Positions 1-12,421 of a stretch of DNA of 64,000 nucleotides are shown here, piece by piece (position 1 is the stretch's first letter; each line of letters opens with the position of its first letter). The position numbers and the translations under genes were made by a program. Source of the stretch: Paragonimus westermani (taxonomy: Eukaryota > Platyhelminthes > Trematoda > Plagiorchiida > Troglotrematidae); contig QNGE01003585.1 of NCBI GenBank assembly GCA_008508345.1, forward strand, positions 16,597 to 80,596, written 5' to 3'. Under the pieces are notes generated by a model. The model was not told where the DNA came from, made no database searches, and was given only the letters and a program-made list of their open reading frames with translations.

Positions 1-3000
1 AAACACTGTTTACTTTTGAGCACTGGTGTATTCATAGTGTGGTTGGATCAGCAAGCAAACAACGTCGTGTTCATATCGACAAATGCGTCAGTTTTCCTAT
101 ACAAACTTCCGATGAACGGACACATTTCCTTGTTATCCAGAACATCGCTTGTCGTGCAGCGCAATTCGCAGCTGAAAGTAAAGGTCAAATGGTTGACGTT
201 TTACGCGGATTCGAGAAAAGAAGACTGTTGCATAAGAACTTGTTACCATGGCGTATTGCCAGCTTTCAAAGTGCAATCCGAGTGGTCATTTTTGATTAGA
301 GTTACTGTTTGAAATAGCAGAGGAATAAAGTCGATAATGTTCCTTCGTGTTCTTTTCGGTTTGTTTCCACCTTCCCATCCTTGTTTTTTATCCACTGTGA
401 TACCTAAAGTCCTATTGAGATGCCTTTGATAACTATATTCCGATATAATTAAAGAAGGACTGTGCCCATCAACCTATTTCATAACTTCCAATTTTGTCGA
501 TTGAGTTAGTGTCGTAATCTGTAAGTGTGTGCTTGTTGCTCACTAATTCGTTCAAGGTGAACGACTGCGGTTGGAAACTGTCAAAAGTACAAGAGAAGAA
601 CGGATTTAAAACAAATGTCTGATTAGAGCAGTGATAGGCGCCAATGACGAGCGAAACTCCATTTCGGAGCTTCTTTTCAAAGTTCACAGGTTGAATAGCT
701 CATCTGCACTATTAACGCCGCGTTCATATGTGGGTGTTGTTGAATTTTTCATAATCAAACTTCTCGGTTACTTACTGGTGTGTCGTTTCCATCTAAGTTC
801 CTTTCCAGTCGACAGTAAAAGCCAAGACTTGGTATTCAGTTACAGTAACAATTCAACAATCCTCAGTGATCAGACATGATTGTTAACGTTTTCTAGGGAA
901 TTTAAGTCCACTCTCTTCATTCTCATGCACATCACCGTTTTTGACTGTTGAGAAGTATCATTGGCTGGTGTTATTTAACTTCTAAAGGTGCTGATATACC
1001 CATACTTGGATGAATCAGTTGTTCGTATGACTATCTCACAACTAACGTTCAAAACCATTATGAATGCACGGTTTGATAGGTGTCTAGGACAGAAATTAAA
1101 GATTGCCGTCTCCGAAGCACATCTCGTGATCCCGATTCATATAACACAGCATACAGTATTACTCTTAGTGTCTGCTGGAGCAGGAATCAAAGATAAATCT
1201 CATATCTGGAACGACTCCGATATTTTTGTAATTACGGCGTGTTACGTCATTGGACCTAATCGGCCTCTGAACATGTGTAGCGAAGAACACCTCTAAAACC
1301 CCTCTTGCGGCGACTGCAAGTTCACCAGAGCAAACGCAATCACACAACGCTAACTTTTAGTACACTATCTCCGAATGTTGGCTTGGTTGTGCATGCAGAG
1401 CAACCGTTCTTGCAACGTTCAGCGTGCAATTTGAGAGTAAGTGAATGCATTTTGCGATCCCCTGACACTTCGATGTGCACCCGTTCGCTCTTCTGTGTTC
1501 ACAGACGACTCGTTAACTGCAGCTACCTCTGTACATGGACAATGACTTTAATTAAACACATTTTGCCGACCTCCTTCACTATTTCTGTTGTTGTGTATGA
1601 CCCTCCCCATTATTTGGTTGTATGTCCGTAAGCTTTCAGAAAGTAAAAGATTGGTATGCTCGTCGACATAAAGTGAAGTGACTTTTTCGGTTCTCTTTGT
1701 GATGTTTTGTGAAATGAAAATTATGTCATTTTCACCCGACCACCTTAGAAGCCAGAATTCATTGTTCGTATGTGTTATCCACCCTCTTTTCTATGCACCA
1801 CACAGTATGAGTTTCATCCCTATATGAGTGTGGAGGCGCAGTAGCACCCGATGCGTCGCGTGTGCACCCGACTCTTTCCCATGCAGCCGGTTCACTTCCA
1901 AGCTCATACAATGTTTGCAGCCGGCTCACCGGACTTGCTGAACAGCCGAGTTGTACAAAAGACTGTAGAGAACCCCTGCGCAAATTATTATACGTAGTTC
2001 ACTTCAAAAGAGTCACAGTAAGTTGCCTAATTGAACCAAATTTTGGCACTGAAGGTTCTCAGGACTTACCTAATAATCGCAAAATCGTTGGTTTCTACAT
2101 TGGTGTGAAATCATCTGTAAAATTAAACAGTATAACCATGTGATGTTATGGCATCTGAAAAAGTTTCTTTCCGTGACTTAACTCGCTTCATTAAAAGTTC
2201 ATTTGACCAACTATTGCTCTTCATGTACAATGAATTCCTAAATTTTTCAAGCTGAATCAGTTATGACTCATTGGGCTCGTGAATTCGGCAAGGTCGATGG
2301 AGTACCAGGACGAGCGAAATGCGCTCGTTTAAATGTACTGAAGTAAACCCTCTCCCACCATTCAAAGAAATTTGGAAGAACTTCTGACCACTGCTGATTG
2401 TTCAGTTACGTTCCACTACAAGTAAATGGATCAGAAAGACGTTTGTGCACAACGTATCGTTCAGACGCATTTTGCTAAGTAGCGCCGTAGTACTTGATAA
2501 AATATTGGTAGGTTATATATTGCGATATTTTGTAGAGATTACGAAAATTGATGACAAAAATCAATGGTCATATCTAACACATCAACTATCAGGAGAGTTT
2601 GTGTTGATAAACAAGTCTTTTGATACTTGTTTTGGAAATATGGAAGTTCTCGACCGATAGCCAGAGTAATGAAAACTTATGAATTCCAACATTTGGACCA
2701 TGTACTTCGTATGTCAAAGGAGTGTCTGCAACACTTTGACTGTTCATTGCAGCTACTGACGGTTGAAACAGACCGCATGCAGACCGGATGATGAAGTGGT
2801 CATAGACTGTTAAAACCTAGACCACACCAGTGAACAAAGTTGATAGCAGTTGTCTACCTGGTTGGAAGGTTTGGGACTATTCCTATCGCTGTTTGGAAAC
2901 ACTGACGAACATGGTAATGTGTTGCAGTCAATAAAGAGCCTGTTTCTGCAAGTTTGTTCTTTTTTATTGAGTCCATCCATTTTTAGGTTCCACACATACG

Positions 3001-5934
3001 TTTGTAGTCATTCATAATCCTGCTCCCTCGTAGTTAATTGTCAGGACCAACAGAAGCCAGTGCCCTGGCACCCAGAGGTATGACTCAAGGTTAAAAATGG
3101 TGATAACCATGATGGTTTTCACATGGTAAATCTCACTGCCTCCGCAAATCGACGAAGCCACCGGTTTTTAATTGCATTAAATATTGGAAAGACTCACCCT
3201 AGGTTTAATTGGACTCCACGAAACAACAAATGACGAGCGAGTGATGACGCCGACTCACTGTTTGTGATGTTCATTCGTCATACTACTCACAGTCACCAAA
3301 ATGATGATAACCACATCTAACCGTATAATCTAACCTGTTATCATTATTTGTTTTAACACGAAACATAAACGAGCTACCAGTCCGACGTTTTTCGGTGTCC
3401 ATGTACTATATTACTGTGGTTTGTCTGTTGAAATGTAAAGTTTCCAGTGAAACCGTGATATGCAGTGATTTATTGACGGTCTAACCCAGTTGTTAAAACC
3501 ATTGTTCCACCATATTGAATGAATCCAATCAAGAAGATCCGGTCAGGAAAGCGGTTCCGTGTGAAACAACAGTGAAGGAAGTGGATAATCAGTGGTATTT
3601 GTTCGAATCCTTAACAAAGAATAGTCAGCCCTAGAGAAGACATCCGTAGCTTTAGAAATGCACGGAACTCCTCTGTTGATTCTGAAATGCTATTGGTATC
3701 ACCATTTCATTAAAAATTTATCTCAGGGTAACAGCGAAACTCGCAGTTTGTGCAGTCATGCAATTTACCGTCATCGGAATCTCAACTCCACCACTGAAGA
3801 TACGGCTCCCGTCTTTGGTCACTCAGAACGTCAAATTTTTGTATGAATTTTTAGCCACTCACATGTCCTAAACAGATCGCTAATTGTACAATCGACTGAA
3901 TGTAGATACCTTTGTTTTGATATGAGAGAGAACCCTAGGTACAACAACTACGCAGGTTGGTCAGAATCTGATCGCACGCATTGAAGAGTAAGACTACCTG
4001 ATCTCTACATGCACTGAACGGGATTGTTAGCATTTTATCCTACAACCTTGCTCTCAGCACCCTGATCTGCTTTGTGTTTACGCCCAGTCTACTGTGGATT
4101 GAAAGCACAACCCAGAACATAAAGTTCATGCTGGTTAACATCAACGCCGTCTGAGTTTGATCTGTTGCTGAGCTTCCTAATTCCCTCGTAAAAGTGTCGA
4201 TGTTTATCCTGTTGTAATTAATCTGTCAAACAGACGCAATAGAAATGAACTTTGTTTGCTTTCTCGCTACTTTCTTGACATGCTGGCATCAAGTGTGCCT
4301 ACAGCGGGTCTTCCGAATATGATTCGTGCGTTGCCAGCTTCTCTGGTTTGTTGAGGCGCTAACACTTACTAGAGAGGAACCTATACTGTGGATACAGACA
4401 GAACTTTTAATAATTAGGTTATGGATTTCATAACCGATGTAGATTTGTTGGTTAGTATGTGGACGTTTATTAATTTTGCCGCTTTGCTTCACACCACGAG
4501 AAACGGTAGTCGAATTTTCTTGAGCGGAACCTTGTATATGTAATTTTTTAACGTTTTTTGCTTGCTCTCACTAAGACCATTTGTTTGAAACAACCCCCTC
4601 CGACCCTTTCTGGGATAGTAGTAGATGCTTGCTAGGCTGTAGGCTAACCTCAAAAGGCTGGTCGATTTTAGCCTACATTAAAAGAAAGCGCTATTGTTGG
4701 AGGACGTAACTAACTTTCTTGTAATCTGGATGCTCTCGACTCCATTTTCCAATGGAAGAGAGTAGTCTGCCATTCCTTGTAAGGCTGAAAGATTGACACT
4801 TAGTTACAGTTCGTGAGTTCGATTTCTTAGTGCGCGCAGCGTTGGTGATACCCAACAAGGTCGAAATAGCTGTCCACTATTTTTCCGGTGATCACTTAAG
4901 CCAAATGTTTGCAAAACATTCTTTAGATTTTTTTGATCTACGCACAAAGCCGGCATCTGTTAATACCATAGGTTGCTCCCCATATTTAAATATTTCTATC
5001 TCCGAGAGGTTAAGGTAGATCATTCGTCCAGCTGTACCCTCAACCCTAATAATGACAAGATGACTGTTCATTGTAAATATTATTAGCCTCCAGTTTTCCT
5101 ACGAATTCGGATATTAATTTTGCCTCTGTAATTCAAGCCATTCTCAACTATGCCTACACCACTGTACTTAGTTGACTTGAACGCTGTCGTTGATACGTTG
5201 AAAATCTCACATTGAAACTTCCTACTTACCACAGGTATTGTCGCAAAATCTATCAAACCGCGGCACATCGTGAACAACTCACGCATTTTCGGCTAAAATT
5301 TGGACCAGTGCATCATATATCATATTGATACGATGGAGCGCAACGAACGGTTTTGGTGGTACCCACATGCCATACCGTGAACACTCGTTAATTATACGGA
5401 GAGGAATGTCTGACAATCTTGCTTCCTTACTAACTTAATCCTTCTGTTACCTACCATTTTACAGACGAGATTCAAAAGCAAACTGGGAACAATATTTCTG
5501 CCTTTTTTTAAGAAAACCAGTCACGGAGCTTTGCACGCGAGTGTAAATTCATTTCTCCTTTCTAAGTTTTAACTTTCTGTACACTATGGTCATCAAAGTG
5601 GTTAGTGTATCTTGCTTCGAATAAAAAGTGCGTCTTTTTTCCACTCAAATTTGAGTTTAAGTGTTAACCAGTTGAGTGAATGAGAAAGTCCCACAATAGA
5701 TGGTTGAGTCTTGTGGTTTTGAGTGGCCAAGTTACGGGTGCATCGCGTGAACTTCTTGAGAGATAGGAGCCTCATTCAAAAACAACTGCCAAGTGAAATT
5801 TCTCATCTACAATGTTAGAATGATCAATTCTCATATATTCTTCCATAATTAAACCCATTTGCATGTTGTCTGACGGATTAACGTTGAGTTGTTTCAGTCA
5901 CTCCCAAATCCATATTACTGCTTTGAGGTTGAAA
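1..5934. other. gene-free stretch, nothing recognised
   Basis: All open frames here are short (under about 110 codons) and none shows a recognisable domain or convincing splice-flanked exon. The stretch lies downstream (3' side) of the minus-strand genes, so it could hold the missing last exon of KATNAL2 or of the RhoGAP-like gene. I looked for a TKPS-type C-terminal katanin motif on the minus strand and found only a stop-interrupted or unrelated match. Confidence 0.5.
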
Positions 5935-6290
5935 TACTGTAACGCGCAGCCGAAACCGGCGAGCGCGCACGAATTGAATTTGAGTTGTGTAACGGGGCGT
6001 GCTGCTGTGTTGTCGGTGCCGTTTTAGCTTTCGTTTGTGTAGGTCGTGTGCATGGCTTACTGGGCCTTTGGCTCATGTTTGTTAGTATTGTTTCTCTTTA
6101 CAGAACTGCCGTTCGAATCCCTACTTCGGAAGAACGCTGTCCCCTGGTGCGTCCACGTTGCCCGAAGGTTGGTCCGCGAAGTCACGGGCATTCAGAGTAC
6201 AGTCGGCTGCACTTCATGTTACAATATCGCTTCTTACCTGCGAGTACATGCTGTCTGCTGCAGATGCGTCACCTGTAAACCAGTTTGAAG
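5935..6290 (+). repeat. tRNA-derived SINE-like repeat, copy 1
   Basis: A 24-bp stretch at 6035-6058 recurs exactly at 62746-62769, and the roughly 33 bases before it are alignable between the two places. A tRNA-type B box (gttcgaatcc) sits at 6111-6120. The block is more GC-rich than its surroundings. Copy 2 keeps an A-box-like segment and tRNA-like sequence after the shared 24-mer, whereas here unrelated sequence lies between the 24-mer and the B box. Ends were not defined. The SINE call is an inference from the pol III boxes and the repeated occurrence. Confidence 0.5.
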
Positions 6291-9200
6291 TTTCAGATCT
6301 GAACAGAGTCTTTGCATACAATGCGGATGTTGCAATCTCATCAATCCTTTCGATATTTCGCTGGATATAGGACTCTATATCTAAGCTCACCATCGCTTGT
6401 TAACATATCAGGTGTGGTCGGGAGACTTACTCACCTAGACGGTTATGTTGGTTTTAGTCGGGTAGTTTGATTAGGTCAGTAAAAATACCTCAGTTTGGTT
6501 GGCATTTGTTAAACTTCTCCGTCAGCAGTGTTCCTGTGGCTTCAGCTTTCAATAAAAGTCAGGACGTAAATCGCTTCAGTGTACAGAGCCCTTCCTTGTG
6601 ACTGTGAAACCGTGGTATTGCACGTGTACGAATGAGCAATGTTTAAGCAACAATACGGTTCAACGTCGTATTTCTTTGTATGATAAATTAGTGTATACTC
6701 TTCGGTTGGGAGTGTTCGTGGTACATTACTTTTCGATGGTTTTCACTGCATCCGTGAAGGCACACTCGTGAGTTTAACTGATCGTATAAAAAAACATATC
6801 CCGACAAACCACAAACGTTACCTTCGGTGTTGGTTGTTCATGTTTGGCTTGATTTTTACGGTGAACTGAAAGAACTTTGAGGAGGTCTTTCTCATTCACA
6901 ACTATAACATAATGCGTAAATTGGAAGTTTCCTTTGGTAATATGCGCTGTAAGGGACTGGCGCATTTTACATGAATATTCTGATACAAGTCGTTTTATTG
7001 TTCACTGATTAACATTTTCCGAATACCAGTGAGTGAAATGCACGTTTTAATTCTGGGACCTTCGCTGTTTACCCCGCAGTTGCATGAATCAACGCCTGCT
7101 CGTACAAAACTTCAGTCATTCTGGTGATCCATATGTAATACAGTCAAGCTCCTCCAAACACAAGTTTTCAACTATGCCCGAAGTCACAAATTTACCCATC
7201 TTTTCACCATCATCATCGTTTGTGGGTGATATTGTGGTCCTTCAAATGTGACAGTCTCCAGGACCTACATCTTTTCATCCGAAAACACATCCTTATAGAA
7301 GAGAACGAGCTCAGGCAAATAAAACGGATAGAAAGTTCAAAAACAATCTAGAAGTGACCTTTGCCAACTTTCTACTCAATACGCCTTTAATCTGCCGTGT
7401 TCATTAGTTGCTTTGTAACTGACTAATGTTTTTCGCAGGCCTACTTCATCCTTATGGTCCGAGAATATTTTCAAGTCACCGGAAGGTAAACCCCTGTATT
7501 TTTCCTTCTGTTACACACGTTTTGAAGCTGAGCAGTGAGTTTTTGCACGAGTCTTACGACTTGGCTTGTGAACAGTTGGCGGTGTTTATCACGCTATTCC
7601 AGGAGACCGAGGCTGCTGTCGTGTTTTGTCGCAGAGCGGAACATCGTACTCTTATCGAACGTTCCTCCACTCCGTTACCAACCCCTCGTATTTCTCCGGG
7701 CACTTCCAACAAGAAGGTCTTCAAATACTTCTGCAGTTTTGGCTATCTTTCTTCTACATCGTTTATGTTATGATTATTCCATATCACATCTTGCCTTAAA
7801 ATGAGGCCAAACCTGGTGGGTTCCAAACTCCGGCTAGTTCATTGTAGTAGGTGATGGTGTAGGTATATAGAAATGTTCGCCTACCCTATTGTGAAAACCT
7901 TTCGTAATGCAGTCGAACATCCTCCAGGTGATGCACGTTTGCTCAAACTGTCTGCCAGCCAGAGTGAAAAGTTTCACATAAAAACTGCGCTTACGTCAAA
8001 TGAGAGTTTGTACTGCGTCGAATAAGAGGAGAAATGCCGTTCACTAGTTAGAACTACATGGGTCTAAATCGCTCGGAGTGACTAAAGGATTTCAACGACA
8101 TTCGTTTAAACACATCAGACGTGTTGGCAACACCGTTCCCGTCTAATCCCTAAGTCATGCTGTTAGCTTCCTTAAAGTGTCGCAATTAAATTGAAAATAA
8201 CGGGTGACCACCGAACGATGGGCAATTGCCTATTGCTGATGAGTAGTCGGTTAATTCTAAGTTGAACATCACTCACATTTGGTCACAGTCTTCGTATTCA
8301 GATGGACTTTTCAGCCAGCCTCTTTCAAAAAGAAGCGCCAGAATTGAGCTTCACTCTCATTAGAGCTCGTGAGTAGTGCATATCCTTGCCATGACAGGGA
8401 CTATAACTTCGGCCACGCTTCCATGAGGTAATCATGTTGGCCACTGCCCCATTTCTTTCACATTAAACACGACCGAATTCATATGTCTCTTAAGTCCTAA
8501 TCACGGGGTTATCGATTGGAGTTAGCAGGATAATTACTGTCTCCTCTCGAGACGATCAGGCAACCTGATCATTACTGATAATCGAAAGTGGTTGAGCGTT
8601 TACACATGATAATTCATGATAATTTCATTATAAACAGAAAACCACTTCACTGCTTTGTTAATATGGATGTACAACAAGAGAGATGCTCTCTAAAGATTAT
8701 TCAAATGTTTACAGATCAACAAAATACCTTGTAGAATTGGCTGGAAAGCCTGATGGAATACTAATTGTTGAAAGTGTAATCTGCACCGAAGCCACTCATT
8801 TTCCAGACATACTGTATATGCTTGGATTCAAAGCATCAATGGTTTTGTCTTGTCGTTGGAGAAACATATTTGAGTTACACTTACACAGAGTCAACACAAG
8901 GACCTTGATTTTCATTTCTCTAATGGATGCCTAACGAAGGAGCATGTTTCACTCAGAATACTGTGATGGTTCTTTGATTCACGTTGCCAGTTCTGTATGG
9001 TAAAAAGATGTTGATATCATTGAAGAATCCGCGTAATACTACCAGCATGTTCTACAAAGAAATTCAGAGGCAACTTGACAGTTATCGTCACGGAGGAAAA
9101 TAAAGACAGAAGGATGTCGATGCCTGGGACTGTCATAGGTGACGAGAAACCTTGTCGTTTGACTACGAGTTATTACAGATGTTTCGTGAAACAATTTCAA

Positions 9201-9590
9201 AATAAGCGCCGCCAACGTACAAACACCCCTCTAATGCTTGTAGGACCGCCTCCGTTTAAACAAAAGTGACAGTTAATAAGGCTTATCGTCAGAATGTCCT
9301 CCCCGTCTTATGTCAAATTAATTCCACAGCTTTAGTCTGTTATTTTCTTCACCAAGCTGGACCACGGTTGTTGAACCAATGGATTGGTTGACCGTTTGAG
9401 CATTTGAATGCGAACTTCGAAAACTCTGTTGAGTCAGTCACATGGGAAATTGTGGCGGAGACTACTCACCTACTCGTGACTAGCACCAGTATCCTTTGTC
9501 GACAGAGTAACATTTTTTTGGAGCCTAAGAGTTGCGTACATAAGATGATTGGAAAGGCTGCACCACTTTGAGGTCATGAGACCTGGCCGC
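6291..9590. other. gene-free stretch, nothing recognised
   Basis: The longest open frame is 7426-7773 on plus (115 codons), without recognisable domain or flanking splice sites that would raise it above background. Nothing else could be supported on either strand. Confidence 0.5.
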
Positions 9591-9806
9591 TCAGAGTAGA
9601 AGTCGTGAACCATCTTCGAGTATCTTATCGTCGATCGCTTGCATCAGATGACACAAAAGATTCAGCAACGAAGAGTTTAGGAAGCGAGTATTTGGTAGTG
9701 ACTTGATTAGGCTTTGCACTAAAGATATCAGCTGGTCGGTCTTCACATCGAACACTCTCAATGCTGCATCCGAATGGCATAAGACGTATAGTGGAAAGAT
9801 GGTAAC
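9591..9806 (-). CDS. putative RhoGAP-domain exon (partial gene)
   Basis: The minus strand has a good acceptor (pyrimidine-rich tract ending CAACAG) immediately before 9806, followed by an open frame of about 72 codons ending at 9591. The translation begins VTIFPLY and contains LISLVQSLIKSLPNTRF and LLNLLCHLMQAI. This follows the RhoGAP pattern in which a P-x-x-LY helix is followed by LxxLLxxLPxxN and LxxLLxHLxxV. The catalytic-arginine part of the fold lies upstream and was not located, so it is unknown whether the protein is an active GAP or a degenerate GAP-like module as in OCRL/INPP5B. No clear donor ends the frame, so the lower boundary is the stop codon. It lies 3' of the KATNAL2 exons on the same strand. 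It could be a separate gene or a chance frame. Confidence 0.4.
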   Translation of the reverse strand, partial: VTIFPLYVLCHSDAALRVFDVKTDQLISLVQSLIKSLPNTRFLNSSLLNLLCHLMQAIDDKILEDGSRLLL

Positions 9807-12196
9807 CTGTTGAGGAGAAATCAAGTCGTTCAACAAGAGTTGACCATTGCTAGGCTAAGGCCGTCGTGCCTCAAAGTGGGTGGCTGAAGACTTTACGTGA
9901 AACGGTGGCTAATCGGATTCAGAGGTATGAGAATTGCTGCTGTTTGTCAGAGTTTTCTGGAAATTAATTGCACTCAATGCGCGGGGTAGTGAAATCCGTA
10001 AATAAGCCGTCTTGCGAGTGACACCTCATTTTCACGTGAAGTTCGATCGTTTATTTGGAAGACGTACACATCTCGATTTCAAATGAGTTTAAACATGGTT
10101 GTTTTTTCTTAAGTAGGGTTTTTGGTTGGTTGTATGTCAATTAAATGGCAATACAAACCGCCAATATATTGCTTTCGTTGATGGTGATGATAACCCTTAA
10201 TGCAACACACTTTATCAGGTGTACTTGGCATTCAAAGTATATGATAAACTTTGTTTTTAAGGTCAGCCACAATCAGAACTCGTGAAATAATTGCAATGAG
10301 GCTTAGTTAAGCGTTTTTCACTGTGCTGTCGTTGAGGTGGGCTTCTTCCAGGAAGAGGTTGAACAGGTTGTTGTCGGTACCGATGGTGAAATTTGCATCG
10401 TTTCTTTGTGCGCCAGCATCGCAGATTTGGGACAGACAGATCATCATCCAGCTAATTTATACTGTATACCATGAGGACAACAACGAAAAGGAGAAAACTG
10501 ATAAAGCACAGCTGCTTCGAGTTCCAATGAAAGGAATGCACATGAAGTTTGCTGGGCTGAAACTGTTTGCCGCAGCACAATCGATTTCGCAGGCTAAATT
10601 TTTGTCTATTCTCTCCGAATCGTTTTAAAAAAAGTGATAAACCAGTATGAAATACACGATGTTTTCGGATTAATATATCGCGGGATGTGCTAGACCCGGA
10701 AACCTGTGAGGACCTTGTGAAAGCGTTCTTAGGTACCCTTGACTGTTCGGATTGAAGTGTAATGTAAATTCCTAGGGGCAGAGCTGCGTTATGTCACGTC
10801 GTCTTGCGATCCGTACATCTAGTTAATGGATCTCAGTCCAAGCAGTTGGTTGAATTTTCAGTGTATGCGTACTCACATGCACAGTGGGTTAAATTGAACT
10901 CTCCAAATGTGTCGGACGAGTAATGCGTAGTGAAATTCTGGGAGAATTGGAACGACAAAAGTCTCAGCTCGCTTGTCACTTGTGAACACGGTCGCTTCAG
11001 AGACAGTGATGCGGTTTTGTTTATCCTAACGGCCCCAGATAAATATTTTAGTCTGGCTTGGTGGCCTAACTAGAGTAAATGAAACGCGCGTTTTGACAAA
11101 GTCATCGCTGTTTTAACTTACTGCTGGGCCGCATGAAAATCTGCCCACTAGTTCTGAATGGTGTTGCTAGGCTGTTCAAACAAGAGCGTACTGAAAGAAC
11201 TCTTGTTTGACGCTTGAGCATCAGCGAAACACTTTTAAAATTTGGAAGTCGACAGTCACTTCTTTTAAATTGCACATCTTCCGTTAAACTAATAGGTGTA
11301 AACGATGATATCGTACAGATAACGGAATCACTGAGTCCTGGTGTGAATGTGAATCTGCTAACAATTGCGACAGTCTTAACATTGGCCCTTAACTAGCAAT
11401 TCTCCTTGTCACTTAATGAAAAAAACAACAACATCAAACCGGAAATATTTATCAAGCGAACATTTACTTTTTCACAACTATCACAAAAATTCACTTATAT
11501 GTGTTTACAACTCAAGACCCCGATAAATTAAAGATATCAAACACCGAGTTTGCATTGACCAGCTCACAATTTCCATGTACAATTCAACCTGCCACACGGA
11601 GGTTGGCGCAATAAAACCCGAGTAATGGCATCAGTTTGGTATGGTGGTACCGTTTGATTACCAAAATTGGTATCCACAAAAAATCGTTAATTTAAACATC
11701 AGTACTATCGCTACCTCGTCAAAGAAGCCATTTTCAGTCTCCACAGATGTCACAAAAAATACACGCGGCTCAATTTCACTGCTAACAAGCAGATCTTTTG
11801 AACAAGACGTGAACGAATTCAACAGAAACAACTTATACCAGTTAGCCCCTCAAGAATAAACCATCTTTGAACACGAAATTGGGGAATCATAGCCGTACTA
11901 ATGCTTCCTACGTATAACATGAATGAACCGGGTGGCTGGTTGCATATCTTACGACAGTATACGAACATCAACGCACTAAGCTATAAATCAACTGAACCAC
12001 AGTTCGCTAGTGGATATCACGTGTTTAACTTCCAAAAAGACAGTAAAAATGACTTCAGGGAAGATTCTTCTTGCACAAAATCCAAAACAGATCATGTTAC
12101 TCAGATACTTGGGATATTAGAAATAGAAAGGAGAAATACCGCGCGGAGTAGCATACATAAGCGACCCACATTGAATTCTTCATGTAGTTCTTTTTG
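9807..12196. other. AT-rich stretch without firm gene
   Basis: Several short plus frames (11214-11396, 11641-11859, 11901-12269) are open but match nothing known to me, and minus frames opposite them are also partly open. I see no splice-bounded exon with a domain. One strong inverted repeat is listed separately. Confidence 0.45.
11176..11210. repeat. 11-bp perfect inverted repeat (hairpin)
   Basis: The arm tcaaacaagag at 11176-11186 is perfectly complementary to ctcttgtttga at 11200-11210, with a 13-base loop. No adjacent gene end explains it. It may be a transposon-terminal remnant or chance. Confidence 0.6.
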
Positions 12197-12421
12197 CTAC
12201 AATGCAATGTACTCTCTGTATTCTGCACAAATACCTTTCTTGTATGGTCCAGTTAACATCTCAGCATGAGCTTGTGATACTTCATTAACTAGCATTGGCT
12301 GTTTTCGGAGAGGTGTAAATTCACTGTTGTGTAACTGATGTATTACTTCCTGTTGGTCAAATGGGATTAAGTTGGTCGAAACACGAGATGGTGCCATTTC
12401 GTCAATGTTCGACTGCATCAT
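12197..12421 (-). CDS. unassigned open frame, possible exon
   Basis: A 74-codon minus frame begins with two methionines and contains IPFDQQEVIHQLH and QPMLVNEVSQAHAEML. The composition (charged and amphipathic, few hydrophobic runs) reads more like real protein than most frames here. I do not recognise the family. An AAAG/GTATTT donor and a TTGTAG acceptor 38 bp apart would allow a micro-intron near its 3' end, but the joined frame soon hits a stop. It may be an exon of an unidentified gene, possibly the one holding the RhoGAP-like exon at 9.6-9.8 kb, or background. Confidence 0.25.
   Translation of the reverse strand: MMQSNIDEMAPSRVSTNLIPFDQQEVIHQLHNSEFTPLRKQPMLVNEVSQAHAEMLTGPYKKGICAEYREYIAL

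Noticed and set aside
8960..9010. WQRE-containing minus frame considered as the KATNAL2 C-terminus
   Set aside because: The upstream frame is closed by a stop, no TKPS block precedes it, and the residues after WQRE do not fit.
11040..11075. TKP-containing minus frame considered as the KATNAL2 C-terminus
   Set aside because: A stop precedes and follows the tripeptide, so no exon is possible.
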